32,945 bases of DNA from an uncultured Pelagibacteraceae bacterium (GTDB lineage Bacteria; Pseudomonadota; Alphaproteobacteria; Pelagibacterales; Pelagibacteraceae), in contig CACLVA010000011.1 of the NCBI GenBank assembly GCA_902610315.1, positions 1 to 32,945 of the forward strand, given 5' to 3'. This document shows positions 25,892 through 32,945 of the stretch, one piece after another. Every line of letters starts with the position of its first letter. Position 1 is the stretch's first letter. The translations under genes were made by a program, and so were the position numbers. Below the pieces are notes generated by a model, which was not told the origin of the DNA, searched no databases, and saw only the letters and a program-made list of their open reading frames with translations.

Positions 25892-26817
25892 AGATATTTA
25901 AATAAAAATTTTTCAAATTCTTTCAATTTTTTAATTTTAAGATTTATTTTTAGAAAATTGACATTTTTTCTAAGTTTAATCGGTATCCTATAAAAGTCCT
26001 TCTCTGTTGTTAATATTTTAAGTTTTTTCAACTTTGCAATATCTTTAATTTTTTTTATCTCTAACTCAGAATAGTTATAGTGATCTGGATAAATTAAATT
26101 TAGTTCATTTTTAATACGATATTTATTTAATGTATTTTTGAAACTGTTAGGATTACCAATTCCACTAAAAGTAAGATAATTATGTTTTCTAAATTTATTA
26201 TAATTTGACGACTCATACTCTCCACAAAATATACTGATATTAGGATTTATTATTTTTATTTTTTTTAGAAATTGTCTATTTATATTTTTGCCATTTATAA
26301 ACACAGCATCAAACTTCCTTAAATTATTAAGTTTTTCTCTTAGAGGGCCCGATGGTATTCTCAATTGATTTCCTGCCAGCAACAAAGAGCTAAAACAAAC
26401 TATTCGTAGATCATATTTTAATTTGAAATCTTGCAATCCGTCATCAAATATAGCTAATTCAAATTTCTTTGATATTGCATTTTTTAAGGATTTTACTCTA
26501 TCTTTATCAAAAAAAACTTTATTATTTTTTTTTAATAATTTCATTTCATCCGAGTGAGATGGATGCCCTTTCTTAATAATTACAGTTTTAAATTTTTTTT
26601 TTAAAATTTTTGCTATAAAATCGACTAGAGGTGTTTTACCTGTGCCTCCCAAATATATATTACCTATGCATATAGTTTTTATGTTGAGATATTTCTTTGG
26701 CTTAATAAAAATTGTTATTAATTTTCTTAAGTCTAAAATGTAAGTAAATGGATAAAGAATTATTGATTGAATTGTTAATTGCTGTTTATCCCAAAATTTT
26801 GGTTTTAAAAAATTCAT
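25888..26817 (-). CDS. lpxK: Tetraacyldisaccharide 4'-kinase, LpxK
   Basis: LpxK phosphorylates the 4' position of the lipid A disaccharide at the inner membrane. The 309-residue protein has an N-terminal hydrophobic segment near 17-37, the P-loop GNIYLGGTGKT at 52-62, the DDGLQDFKLKYDL segment at 126-138, IPSGPLREKLNNL, the FSGIGNP motif and TTEKDFYRIP near the C-terminus. In most family members the second segment reads DDGxQH; here the His is Asp131. Length is at the short end of normal. It abuts waaA at 26817/26818 and overlaps lpxL by 4 bases. Confidence 0.9.
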   Translation of the reverse strand: MNFLKPKFWDKQQLTIQSIILYPFTYILDLRKLITIFIKPKKYLNIKTICIGNIYLGGTGKTPLVDFIAKILKKKFKTVIIKKGHPSHSDEMKLLKKNNKVFFDKDRVKSLKNAISKKFELAIFDDGLQDFKLKYDLRIVCFSSLLLAGNQLRIPSGPLREKLNNLRKFDAVFINGKNINRQFLKKIKIINPNISIFCGEYESSNYNKFRKHNYLTFSGIGNPNSFKNTLNKYRIKNELNLIYPDHYNYSELEIKKIKDIAKLKKLKILTTEKDFYRIPIKLRKNVNFLKINLKIKKLKEFEKFLFKYL

Positions 26818-28053
26818 TTAAATTAAGGCTCTTATTTCTTTAAAATTCTTAGCTAGAATCTTTTTACCAATCTTTTTAAATTTATTTATCTTTTTTTTAT
26901 TATTTTGTTCTTTTATCATTAAGTTAGAAATTATCTTTTTAAGTTCAGAAAAATTTTTAGCTTTAAACGATAATCTGTTTTTATGGAGCATATTATAAAT
27001 TTCAGTAAAGTTATAAACGTGTTTTCCATGAACAATGTTGCACCCATATCTTACTGGCTCTAAGGGATTCTGACCACCTCTTGGAACGAAAGATCCTCCT
27101 AAAAAAACCACCTTACTAATTGAATAAAAAGCCTTACTATCCCCGTAGGTATCTACCAGATAAACTTCGATATCTTTTTTTAATTGTTTACGTTCACTAT
27201 GACAAATATAATTTATTTTTTTTTCTTTCAAATTTTGTAAAATTGTATTTGATCTTTCAATATGTCTCGGAATTATAACTGTTAACAAATTTTTGATATT
27301 TTTACGCAAGCTAAGATGAATATCTGATATTATTTCTTCTTCATTGTTATGGGTGCTTGCTGCACATATAATTTTTCTTTTTTTAAAAATCTTCGATAAA
27401 GACTTATATGAGTCTAGTTTTTCAGTTTCAGAGAATTTTAAATTGCCTAAAATTTTAATATTTTTTACATTAAAATATTTTAAATAATTGAATGTTTGTT
27501 TATTTTGAGGAAAAATATAATCAAACATATTAAATATTTTTATTCCAATCTTTTTAAGATTTTTCCATTTTGCGAACGATTTTTTACTTATTCTAGCATT
27601 TAAAAGAAAGATTTTAATTTTTCTAAGTTTTAAAATTCTTAACATTTCAGGCCAAATTTCTGACTCTACAAAAAATACAGAACTTGGTTTCCAATGATCT
27701 AAAAATTTATTTATTATTATAGGATTATCTATTGGATAGAATTGATGAATAGTTTTTCTAAATTTAAATTTATTAAATATTTTTGAAGAACTTAATGTAG
27801 ACGTAGATAGTAAAATATTTTTGATATCTTTTTCTTTCTCTAATTTTTCTAAGATAGGTATTACGCTTAAAAATTCACCAACACTAGAACAGTGAAACCA
27901 AATTAACTTACCTTGCCCTCTTTTCTTTTGTTGAAAGCTAAATTTTTCTAAAAATCTTCTCGGACTCTCTTTTCTTTTTAATATTCTATAAAAAATTATA
28001 ATAGGTGAAAATATTATAATGATACTTATTACCAGATTATAAAAAAGTCTCAT
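26818..28053 (-). CDS. waaA: 3-deoxy-D-manno-octulosonic acid (Kdo) transferase
   Basis: WaaA transfers Kdo from CMP-Kdo to lipid IVA at the inner membrane. The 411-residue protein has an N-terminal membrane anchor (about 5-24), an ESPRRFLEKFS segment, the catalytic SSVGEF segment with the essential Glu in WFHCSSVGEFLSVIPIL at about 52-68, FFVESEIWPEM, the IPRHIERS segment and the C-terminal GGSFVPRGGQNPLEPVRYG nucleotide-sugar-binding motif. Normal length. It overlaps msbA by one base and abuts lpxK. Its presence implies that this organism builds Kdo-lipid A. Confidence 0.95.
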   Translation of the reverse strand: MRLFYNLVISIIIIFSPIIIFYRILKRKESPRRFLEKFSFQQKKRGQGKLIWFHCSSVGEFLSVIPILEKLEKEKDIKNILLSTSTLSSSKIFNKFKFRKTIHQFYPIDNPIIINKFLDHWKPSSVFFVESEIWPEMLRILKLRKIKIFLLNARISKKSFAKWKNLKKIGIKIFNMFDYIFPQNKQTFNYLKYFNVKNIKILGNLKFSETEKLDSYKSLSKIFKKRKIICAASTHNNEEEIISDIHLSLRKNIKNLLTVIIPRHIERSNTILQNLKEKKINYICHSERKQLKKDIEVYLVDTYGDSKAFYSISKVVFLGGSFVPRGGQNPLEPVRYGCNIVHGKHVYNFTEIYNMLHKNRLSFKAKNFSELKKIISNLMIKEQNNKKKINKFKKIGKKILAKNFKEIRALI

Positions 28054-29792
28054 TAATGTTTGTGTATTTGTTTATTGTAGAAATTTTTATAAGCTTCTGA
28101 ACTTTTTAAAAGTTCTTCGTGATTACCTTCCCCAATAACTTCTCCGTTATCAATTACATAAATTTTATGTGAATTTAATATTGTGGATAACCTATGAGCA
28201 ATTACTAAAGTTGTTTTACCTTTAGTCAAATAGTTTAGAGCATCCTGTATTTTTTTTTCAGTTTCAGAGTCTAGAGAGGATGTAGCTTCGTCTAGTAGTA
28301 TAATTTTGCTATTTTTTAGAAATGCTCTTGCAATAGATAATCTTTGTTTTTCACCACCTGAAAGTCTAATCCCGTTTTCTCCTATCTTTGTATGGTATTT
28401 GTTTGGAAGTAAATCAATGAATTCCTCAGAAAAAGATAATTTTGCTGCCTCCCTGATATCTTGCTCGGTTGCATTTAGATTAGCGTACTTTATATTGTTA
28501 AGAATAGTATCGTCAAATAAAGTAGTTTCTTGACTTACTAAAGAAATGTTCTCTCTTAAAGAAGATAATCGTTTACTTTTAATCGATTGATTATCAATTT
28601 TAATGTCTCCATCAAAAAAATCATAAAATCGAGGTATTAAATTTAACATGGTAGATTTACCCGCACCACTATGACCAACAAGCGAGGTCATTTCACCTCC
28701 AGTTATATTTAAATTAACGTTTTTTAAAATTAATCTTTGCTCAGAATTGTATTTAAAATTTACTTTTTCAAAAGTGATTGTCCCATTCAACACTTTTAAT
28801 CTATCTAATTTTTCATTTTCAAAAATATTATGTTTTTGATCAATAATAGGCAGGATTCTTTTTGCTGCTGCTAAACCTTGATTTATTGTAAGATTTAATG
28901 TTGCAAGGGATCTAACAGGTTGATAAGCCAACATCATCGCTGCTAAAAATGAAAAAAAGTTATTTAAAGCTAATTCATCGCTCATAATTAAACTGCCTGA
29001 GTAATAAATAAGAATTGCAATCATAATTCCTGTCAAAAATTCCATAATTGGTGACGATCTGGCATAAATAATGGCTAATTTTTTTCCCTTATTTTTAAGT
29101 TGCTCCAATGCAGTATTTGCTCTTGAGGTTTCATAAGTTTCTTTTTGAAAAACCTTTATTAATTTATGATTTCTAAAAATCTCCATAAGGTAGGAATTTA
29201 AAACTCCTGCCATATCCATAGCTTGAGTTGTGACCTTGCTTATTCTATTACCTAAAAATCTAGCAAAGTAGCTTGCAAGCGGTATCATTATGATTGCTAT
29301 TAATGATAATTTCCAATTTTGATAAAACATAACTCCTAGTAATCCAACCAATGTTAAAGAGTCTTTAAAAAGATTTAATATTCCTACACTAACAAGACCT
29401 GTCATAAAATTAACATCACTTATTAAATTTGTAATTATTTTACCAGAGTGCTTTTTTTCAATTGTCTCAGTATCTGCTTTGATTAAATTTTTCATCATAT
29501 CTACTTGTATGGCTTTTCTCACTTCTTCACCAACACCAATCATTATTGCTTTTGCAAGATACAACGAAGATCCTTTTGTGGCAAAAGCCACAATGATACC
29601 TATAGGAATAATCAACATTAAACTTTGATTTTTTTGTATAAAAAGTTTTTCAACAGCTGGATCTAGCAACCATGCAATTGCAGAAGTACTTGCAGCTAAT
29701 ATTAGTGAGAAAATTAATGCTAAAAAAATTTGAGGTAAATATTTTTTTGTATATTCATTAAATAGTCTTTTTAAAATTTGAATATTCGTCAT
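28053..29792 (-). CDS. msbA: Lipid A export ABC transporter, MsbA
   Basis: A 579-residue half-transporter: six membrane helices in residues about 1-310, then an ATPase domain. Seen in the ATPase domain: Walker A GHSGAGKST at 373-381, the LVSQETTLF Q-loop, signature LSGGEKQR at 477-484, Walker B IILLDEATSSLD near 498-509, and the H-loop AHRLST. It homodimerises to flip lipid A-core across the inner membrane. Because ABC exporters of this size share motifs, the substrate is inferred from context: it sits between ubiA and waaA-lpxK-lpxL. It overlaps ubiA by one base. Confidence 0.9.
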   Translation of the reverse strand: MTNIQILKRLFNEYTKKYLPQIFLALIFSLILAASTSAIAWLLDPAVEKLFIQKNQSLMLIIPIGIIVAFATKGSSLYLAKAIMIGVGEEVRKAIQVDMMKNLIKADTETIEKKHSGKIITNLISDVNFMTGLVSVGILNLFKDSLTLVGLLGVMFYQNWKLSLIAIIMIPLASYFARFLGNRISKVTTQAMDMAGVLNSYLMEIFRNHKLIKVFQKETYETSRANTALEQLKNKGKKLAIIYARSSPIMEFLTGIMIAILIYYSGSLIMSDELALNNFFSFLAAMMLAYQPVRSLATLNLTINQGLAAAKRILPIIDQKHNIFENEKLDRLKVLNGTITFEKVNFKYNSEQRLILKNVNLNITGGEMTSLVGHSGAGKSTMLNLIPRFYDFFDGDIKIDNQSIKSKRLSSLRENISLVSQETTLFDDTILNNIKYANLNATEQDIREAAKLSFSEEFIDLLPNKYHTKIGENGIRLSGGEKQRLSIARAFLKNSKIILLDEATSSLDSETEKKIQDALNYLTKGKTTLVIAHRLSTILNSHKIYVIDNGEVIGEGNHEELLKSSEAYKNFYNKQIHKH

Positions 29793-30661
29793 TATAAATA
29801 AATTTTGTTTATTAATATATTTAAAAAAATTAATAGACCTAAAAAATTGTTACTTTTAAATTTTACCAAACACATTTTTGTATTACTAACATCTAATTTT
29901 AAAGTTTGAAAAATTAATAAATGTAAAGCTATAACAATAATACCTATAAAATAATAATGATTAAATTCCATTAATACCCCAGAGATAATTTGAATAAGAA
30001 TAAAAATTAAATAACATAAAAAAATAAATAGTTTAGGATTTTTTTTAAATTTAATTGATGTTGATTTTACTCCTATTATTTCATCGTCTTTAATATCTTG
30101 AAACCCGTATATTGTGTCGTAAGCTAATGTCCAAAATATGGCCCCGAAGTAAAAAATGATTGGAATATAACTAAATTCAGAATTTATAGAAAACCATGCC
30201 ATGATAAGTCCATAATTAAAAGTAAAACCTAAAAATAGCTGTGGCCAATATGTGTATCTTTTCATCAAAGGATAGCTAAAAGCAAATGGCATGGATGCAA
30301 GACCTAATAAAATAGTTGTCAAATTAAACTGTATTAAAATTAAAAAAGCCGTGAAGCACAAAATGATTGCATAAATTAATCCTAACTTTGTTGATATTTT
30401 TCCAGATGCTATCGGTCTATCTTTAGTTCGACTTACAAGAATATCAAATTTTCTATCAAGTATATCGTTTACAATACAACCAGCTGACCGCATAAGTATC
30501 GAACCTAAAAAAAAATATGCTATATAAGTTAAATATATTAAATTATTATCGCTAAAATCATTACCTAATGTTAATCCCCATAGACAAGGCCAGAAAAGTA
30601 GCATTATACCTATTGGTTTTTTAATCCTAATTAAATCAAGAAAAAGTTTAAAATCTTTCAT
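29792..30661 (-). CDS. ubiA: 4-hydroxybenzoate polyprenyltransferase, UbiA
   Basis: UbiA prenylates 4-hydroxybenzoate in ubiquinone synthesis at the inner membrane. The 289-residue protein has about eight to nine hydrophobic helices, the N-terminal RIKKPIGIMLLFWPCLWGL, the first Asp-rich motif NDILDRKFD with Mg-diphosphate ligands near 65-73, the SRTKDRPIASGKIS segment and the second motif DTIYGFQDIKDD. Length is typical. It is the promoter-proximal gene of the lipid A operon, and the 52-base gap to the divergent DUF2721 gene should contain its promoter. Confidence 0.93.
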   Translation of the reverse strand: MKDFKLFLDLIRIKKPIGIMLLFWPCLWGLTLGNDFSDNNLIYLTYIAYFFLGSILMRSAGCIVNDILDRKFDILVSRTKDRPIASGKISTKLGLIYAIILCFTAFLILIQFNLTTILLGLASMPFAFSYPLMKRYTYWPQLFLGFTFNYGLIMAWFSINSEFSYIPIIFYFGAIFWTLAYDTIYGFQDIKDDEIIGVKSTSIKFKKNPKLFIFLCYLIFILIQIISGVLMEFNHYYFIGIIVIALHLLIFQTLKLDVSNTKMCLVKFKSNNFLGLLIFLNILINKIYL

Positions 30662-30713
30662 TATAATTTACTTGTAAATAACAAAGCATCGATTCATAAT
30701 CAAATTGATTCGT

Positions 30714-31121
30714 ATGGATATTGATTATACTGTGACTGCTTTAATGTTTCCTGCAATCCCTTTGATTATGGGAGTTTATAGTAACAGGTTTCACACACTT
30801 AGTAACCTCATAAGAAAAATTCATGATGAGCACGTATTTGAAAAACATACTCCACCTGAGTGGAAAGACCAACTGATAAACCTAAACAATAGAATAAATG
30901 TTTTAAAATATACAATTATGTTTTCTGCATTTGGATTTTTATTTAATATGCTAACTGTTTTTGCTCTATATTTAGAAAAAATATTTGTTGCTAGGATAAT
31001 TTTTGGATCTTGTTGTTTATCTATGATGATATCTATTGTTTTTTTTATAAGAGAAATACAAATTTCTACGAAGGCCTTAAAGTTACATATTTCTGATATG
31101 GATGTTCAATTTAAGGAGTAA
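30714..31121 (+). CDS. DUF2721 family membrane protein
   Basis: A 135-residue protein with three hydrophobic segments: about 7-20, 62-84 and 90-110. The first is followed by YSNRFHTLSNLIRKIHDEH, the conserved cytoplasmic motif of the DUF2721 family. Function is unknown. ATG 30714 is preferred; a TTG at 30705 in frame would add three residues. It is divergent from ubiA by 52 bases and converges on the quinone oxidoreductase gene with an 11-base tail overlap. Confidence 0.8.
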   Translation: MDIDYTVTALMFPAIPLIMGVYSNRFHTLSNLIRKIHDEHVFEKHTPPEWKDQLINLNNRINVLKYTIMFSAFGFLFNMLTVFALYLEKIFVARIIFGSCCLSMMISIVFFIREIQISTKALKLHISDMDVQFKE

Positions 31122-32082
31122 TTATTGCAGGTCCTAATATTTTACGTCCCTCAAGATCTTTGTGTGCTTGTATTGAATCTTTAAGGTTATACTTTTTATA
31201 TATCTCAACCTTAACATTTCCTGTTTTTACCATTTGAAATAGTTTTTCAGATGCTTCATCTAATTCTTCTCTTGTTGCGGTATAATGAGCAATACTTGGT
31301 CTAGTTAAATATAAACCTTTTGGAGCAATTAATTTACCAACATCAACTGGATCAAGTTTTCCTGATGCATTACCAAATGAAACCATCATACCCCGCATTT
31401 TTAAACATGCTAAAGAATTTTCTAAAGTTACTTTTCCAACCCCATCATATACAACTGGCAACCCTTCATTATCTGTAATTTCCATAACCCTGTCTTTAAA
31501 ATTTTCCTTCGTATAATTTATTACTTCATCACAACCGTATTTTTTTGCTAATTCTATTTTTTCGTCAGATCCAACAGTTCCAATAACTTTACATCCTAAA
31601 TTTTTTGCCCATTGGCAAAAAATTTGACCAACACCTCCAGCCGCAGCATGAAATAATATTGTTTGACCTTTTTTAACTTCATAAGTTTTGTGCAGCAAAT
31701 AAAAAGTTGTTAATCCTTTTGTCATTAAACACGCAACTATATTAAGGTCAATTCCATCTGGTACTTTGACTAAATTCTTTGTTGGATAAATTCTGTGGGA
31801 AGAGTAAGAGCCTAATGGTGCAGCAGCGTAGGCAACTTTATCACCCTCTTTAAAATTTGAAACATCTGGTCCAACTTTTTCAATAACTCCTGCACCTTCT
31901 AAACCAATTCCTGAAGGTAGCGGTACAGGGTATAAACCTGATCTATGGTAAGTATCTATAAAATTTAATCCTATTGCAGAGTGTTTAATTAGCACTTCAC
32001 CACTCTTTGGATCTTCAAGTATTAACTCTTTATATTCAAGAACTTCAGGGCCACCAGTTTTTGAAAAAGATACACTATGCAT
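31111..32082 (-). CDS. NADPH:quinone oxidoreductase, zeta-crystallin-like MDR family
   Basis: A 323-residue zinc-free medium-chain dehydrogenase/reductase that probably reduces quinones with NADPH in the cytoplasm. Seen: N-terminal GroES-like domain with GLNFIDTYHRSGLYP at about 38-52 and GLEGAGVIEKVG near 60-71, then the Rossmann domain with AAAGGVGQIFCQWAK near 145-159 and VIGTVGSDEK just after. Catalytic zinc ligands of alcohol dehydrogenases are absent. It shares the A of its start codon with the upstream pirin stop (TAATG at 32084-32080), so it is coupled to pirin. The name qor is plausible, but the substrate is unproven. Confidence 0.9.
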   Translation of the reverse strand: MHSVSFSKTGGPEVLEYKELILEDPKSGEVLIKHSAIGLNFIDTYHRSGLYPVPLPSGIGLEGAGVIEKVGPDVSNFKEGDKVAYAAAPLGSYSSHRIYPTKNLVKVPDGIDLNIVACLMTKGLTTFYLLHKTYEVKKGQTILFHAAAGGVGQIFCQWAKNLGCKVIGTVGSDEKIELAKKYGCDEVINYTKENFKDRVMEITDNEGLPVVYDGVGKVTLENSLACLKMRGMMVSFGNASGKLDPVDVGKLIAPKGLYLTRPSIAHYTATREELDEASEKLFQMVKTGNVKVEIYKKYNLKDSIQAHKDLEGRKILGPAIITP

Positions 32083-32912
32083 TATTTAACAAATGTACCA
32101 TTATGATAGTCATTAACAGCATCTAATATCTCTTTTTTAGTGTTCATCACAAATGGACCACCTCTTGCTATTTCTTCATTTAAAGGTTTTCCAGATATGA
32201 GTAGAAATTTAGAGTCTGATGATGCTTTAACTTTTAAGTCTTTTCCATTATCAAGTAGTATCAATGTACTATCTTTAATTTTATCGTGCACTTTGCTTCC
32301 AATTTTTATTTCTCCATTAATTAAATATATAAAGGAATTGTGTGTCTCAGGAATATCAAATTTAAACTCTTTATCTTTTTTAAGCACTACATCAAAATAA
32401 ATAGGCTCTACATTATGACCCTTTACCGGACCTTCTGCTTTTTCAAATTTTCCAGCTATAGTTTTTACTTCCTTATCTTGATCTTTATGGATACTCATTT
32501 TATCTGCCTTAATATAAATATATTCAGGCTTACTCATTTTTAATTTGGCTGGCATATTTATCCATAACTGAAATCCATGAAGTTTTCCCTCTTTCATGGC
32601 CGGCATTTCAGAATGAATAATACCACTTCCGGTTTTCATCCACTGGACATCACCAGCAGTCATTTTCCCTTTGCCGCCAGTACTGTCCTCATGCTCAAAA
32701 TCCCCATTTAGCATGTATGTAACAGTTTCAATTCCTCTGTGTGGATGTGGAGGAAATCCTGCAACATAATCTTCACTATTTTCAGAACCAAATTCATCTA
32801 ACATTAAGAATGGATCATAATAATTTGGCTCTACACCAATACTTCTTTTTAGTTTCACACCAGCACCATCTGATGCGTTAGACGGATTTATAATTTTGCT
32901 AACTTCAATCAT
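32082..32912 (-). CDS. Pirin family protein (bicupin)
   Basis: A 276-residue double-cupin protein. The N-terminal cupin holds the metal ligands: His56 and His58 in FPPHPHRGIET, and His100 and Glu102 in SGIIHSEMP. DPFLMLDEF near 33-41 is also typical. Some bacterial pirins have quercetinase activity or act on other targets; the role here is unknown. ATG 32912 (MIEVSKI) is chosen because it gives the normal family N-terminus and has an AAGGGAAA sequence upstream. An in-frame start at 32939 is possible. It is coupled to the quinone oxidoreductase gene. Confidence 0.92.
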   Translation of the reverse strand: MIEVSKIINPSNASDGAGVKLKRSIGVEPNYYDPFLMLDEFGSENSEDYVAGFPPHPHRGIETVTYMLNGDFEHEDSTGGKGKMTAGDVQWMKTGSGIIHSEMPAMKEGKLHGFQLWINMPAKLKMSKPEYIYIKADKMSIHKDQDKEVKTIAGKFEKAEGPVKGHNVEPIYFDVVLKKDKEFKFDIPETHNSFIYLINGEIKIGSKVHDKIKDSTLILLDNGKDLKVKASSDSKFLLISGKPLNEEIARGGPFVMNTKKEILDAVNDYHNGTFVK

Positions 32913-32945
32913 AAGATTAATTGTTTCCCTTAATAACAAAATATA

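Overview
The window is about 33 kb of very AT-rich, tightly packed bacterial chromosome. Every recognisable protein is a housekeeping or envelope gene of alphaproteobacterial type. Three things point to the SAR11 group (Candidatus Pelagibacter): extreme AT bias with Lys/Asn/Ile-rich proteins, minimal intergenic space with frequent gene overlaps, and the block HAD-IIA - ribF - ileS - lspA - DUF3035 lipoprotein beside groESL, together with DUF2093, PsiE and aroK-aroB. This assignment is an inference from sequence character and gene content.

Layout. 1-1598 (minus): shikimate genes aroK and aroB, with aroB running off the left edge. 1655-5779 (plus): a small membrane protein, an exported repeat-like protein of unknown function, then def, fmt and truA. 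5769-8313 (minus): a SET-domain methyltransferase and an oligopeptidase B-type peptidase. 8327-8833 (plus): a membrane-anchored J-domain protein. 8825-9781 (minus): a heptosyltransferase-like glycosyltransferase. 9832-10716 (plus): a DHDPS/N-acetylneuraminate-lyase family aldolase. 10856-11995 (plus): an unusual protein with a histone-like Lys/Arg tail, a long coiled coil and a C-terminal domain. 12000-12701 (minus): an exported protein of unknown function. 12735-14285 (plus): three small membrane proteins (YczE-like, unknown, PsiE-like). 14402-16432 (minus): groES-groEL with a clear intrinsic terminator and a candidate heat-shock promoter.

16556-22990 (plus): HAD-IIA protein, ribF, ileS, lspA, DUF3035 lipoprotein and pgi, nearly all overlapping or abutting and probably one operon. 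22987-24812 (minus): purD and rsmD. 24836-25027 (plus): a DUF2093 protein. 25028-30661 (minus): ubiA - msbA - waaA - lpxK - lpxL in transcription order, a lipid A completion and export operon headed by a ubiquinone gene. 30714-31121 (plus): a DUF2721 membrane protein. 31111-32912 (minus): a pirin and a quinone oxidoreductase.

The genes cover aromatic amino acid precursors, N-terminal formyl-Met metabolism, protein folding, flavin cofactor synthesis, lipoprotein maturation, lipid A assembly and flipping, purine synthesis, rRNA and tRNA modification, and ubiquinone synthesis. I saw no mobile element, prophage, CRISPR array, tRNA or rRNA. No gap between genes exceeds 300 bases. I found no convincing new multi-gene system. 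The best leads are the Lys-rich coiled-coil protein, the intact bacterial SET methyltransferase about 4.6 kb away (a speculative enzyme-substrate pair), a HAD protein whose usual second catalytic Asp is Trp, and a few motif substitutions in otherwise standard enzymes.
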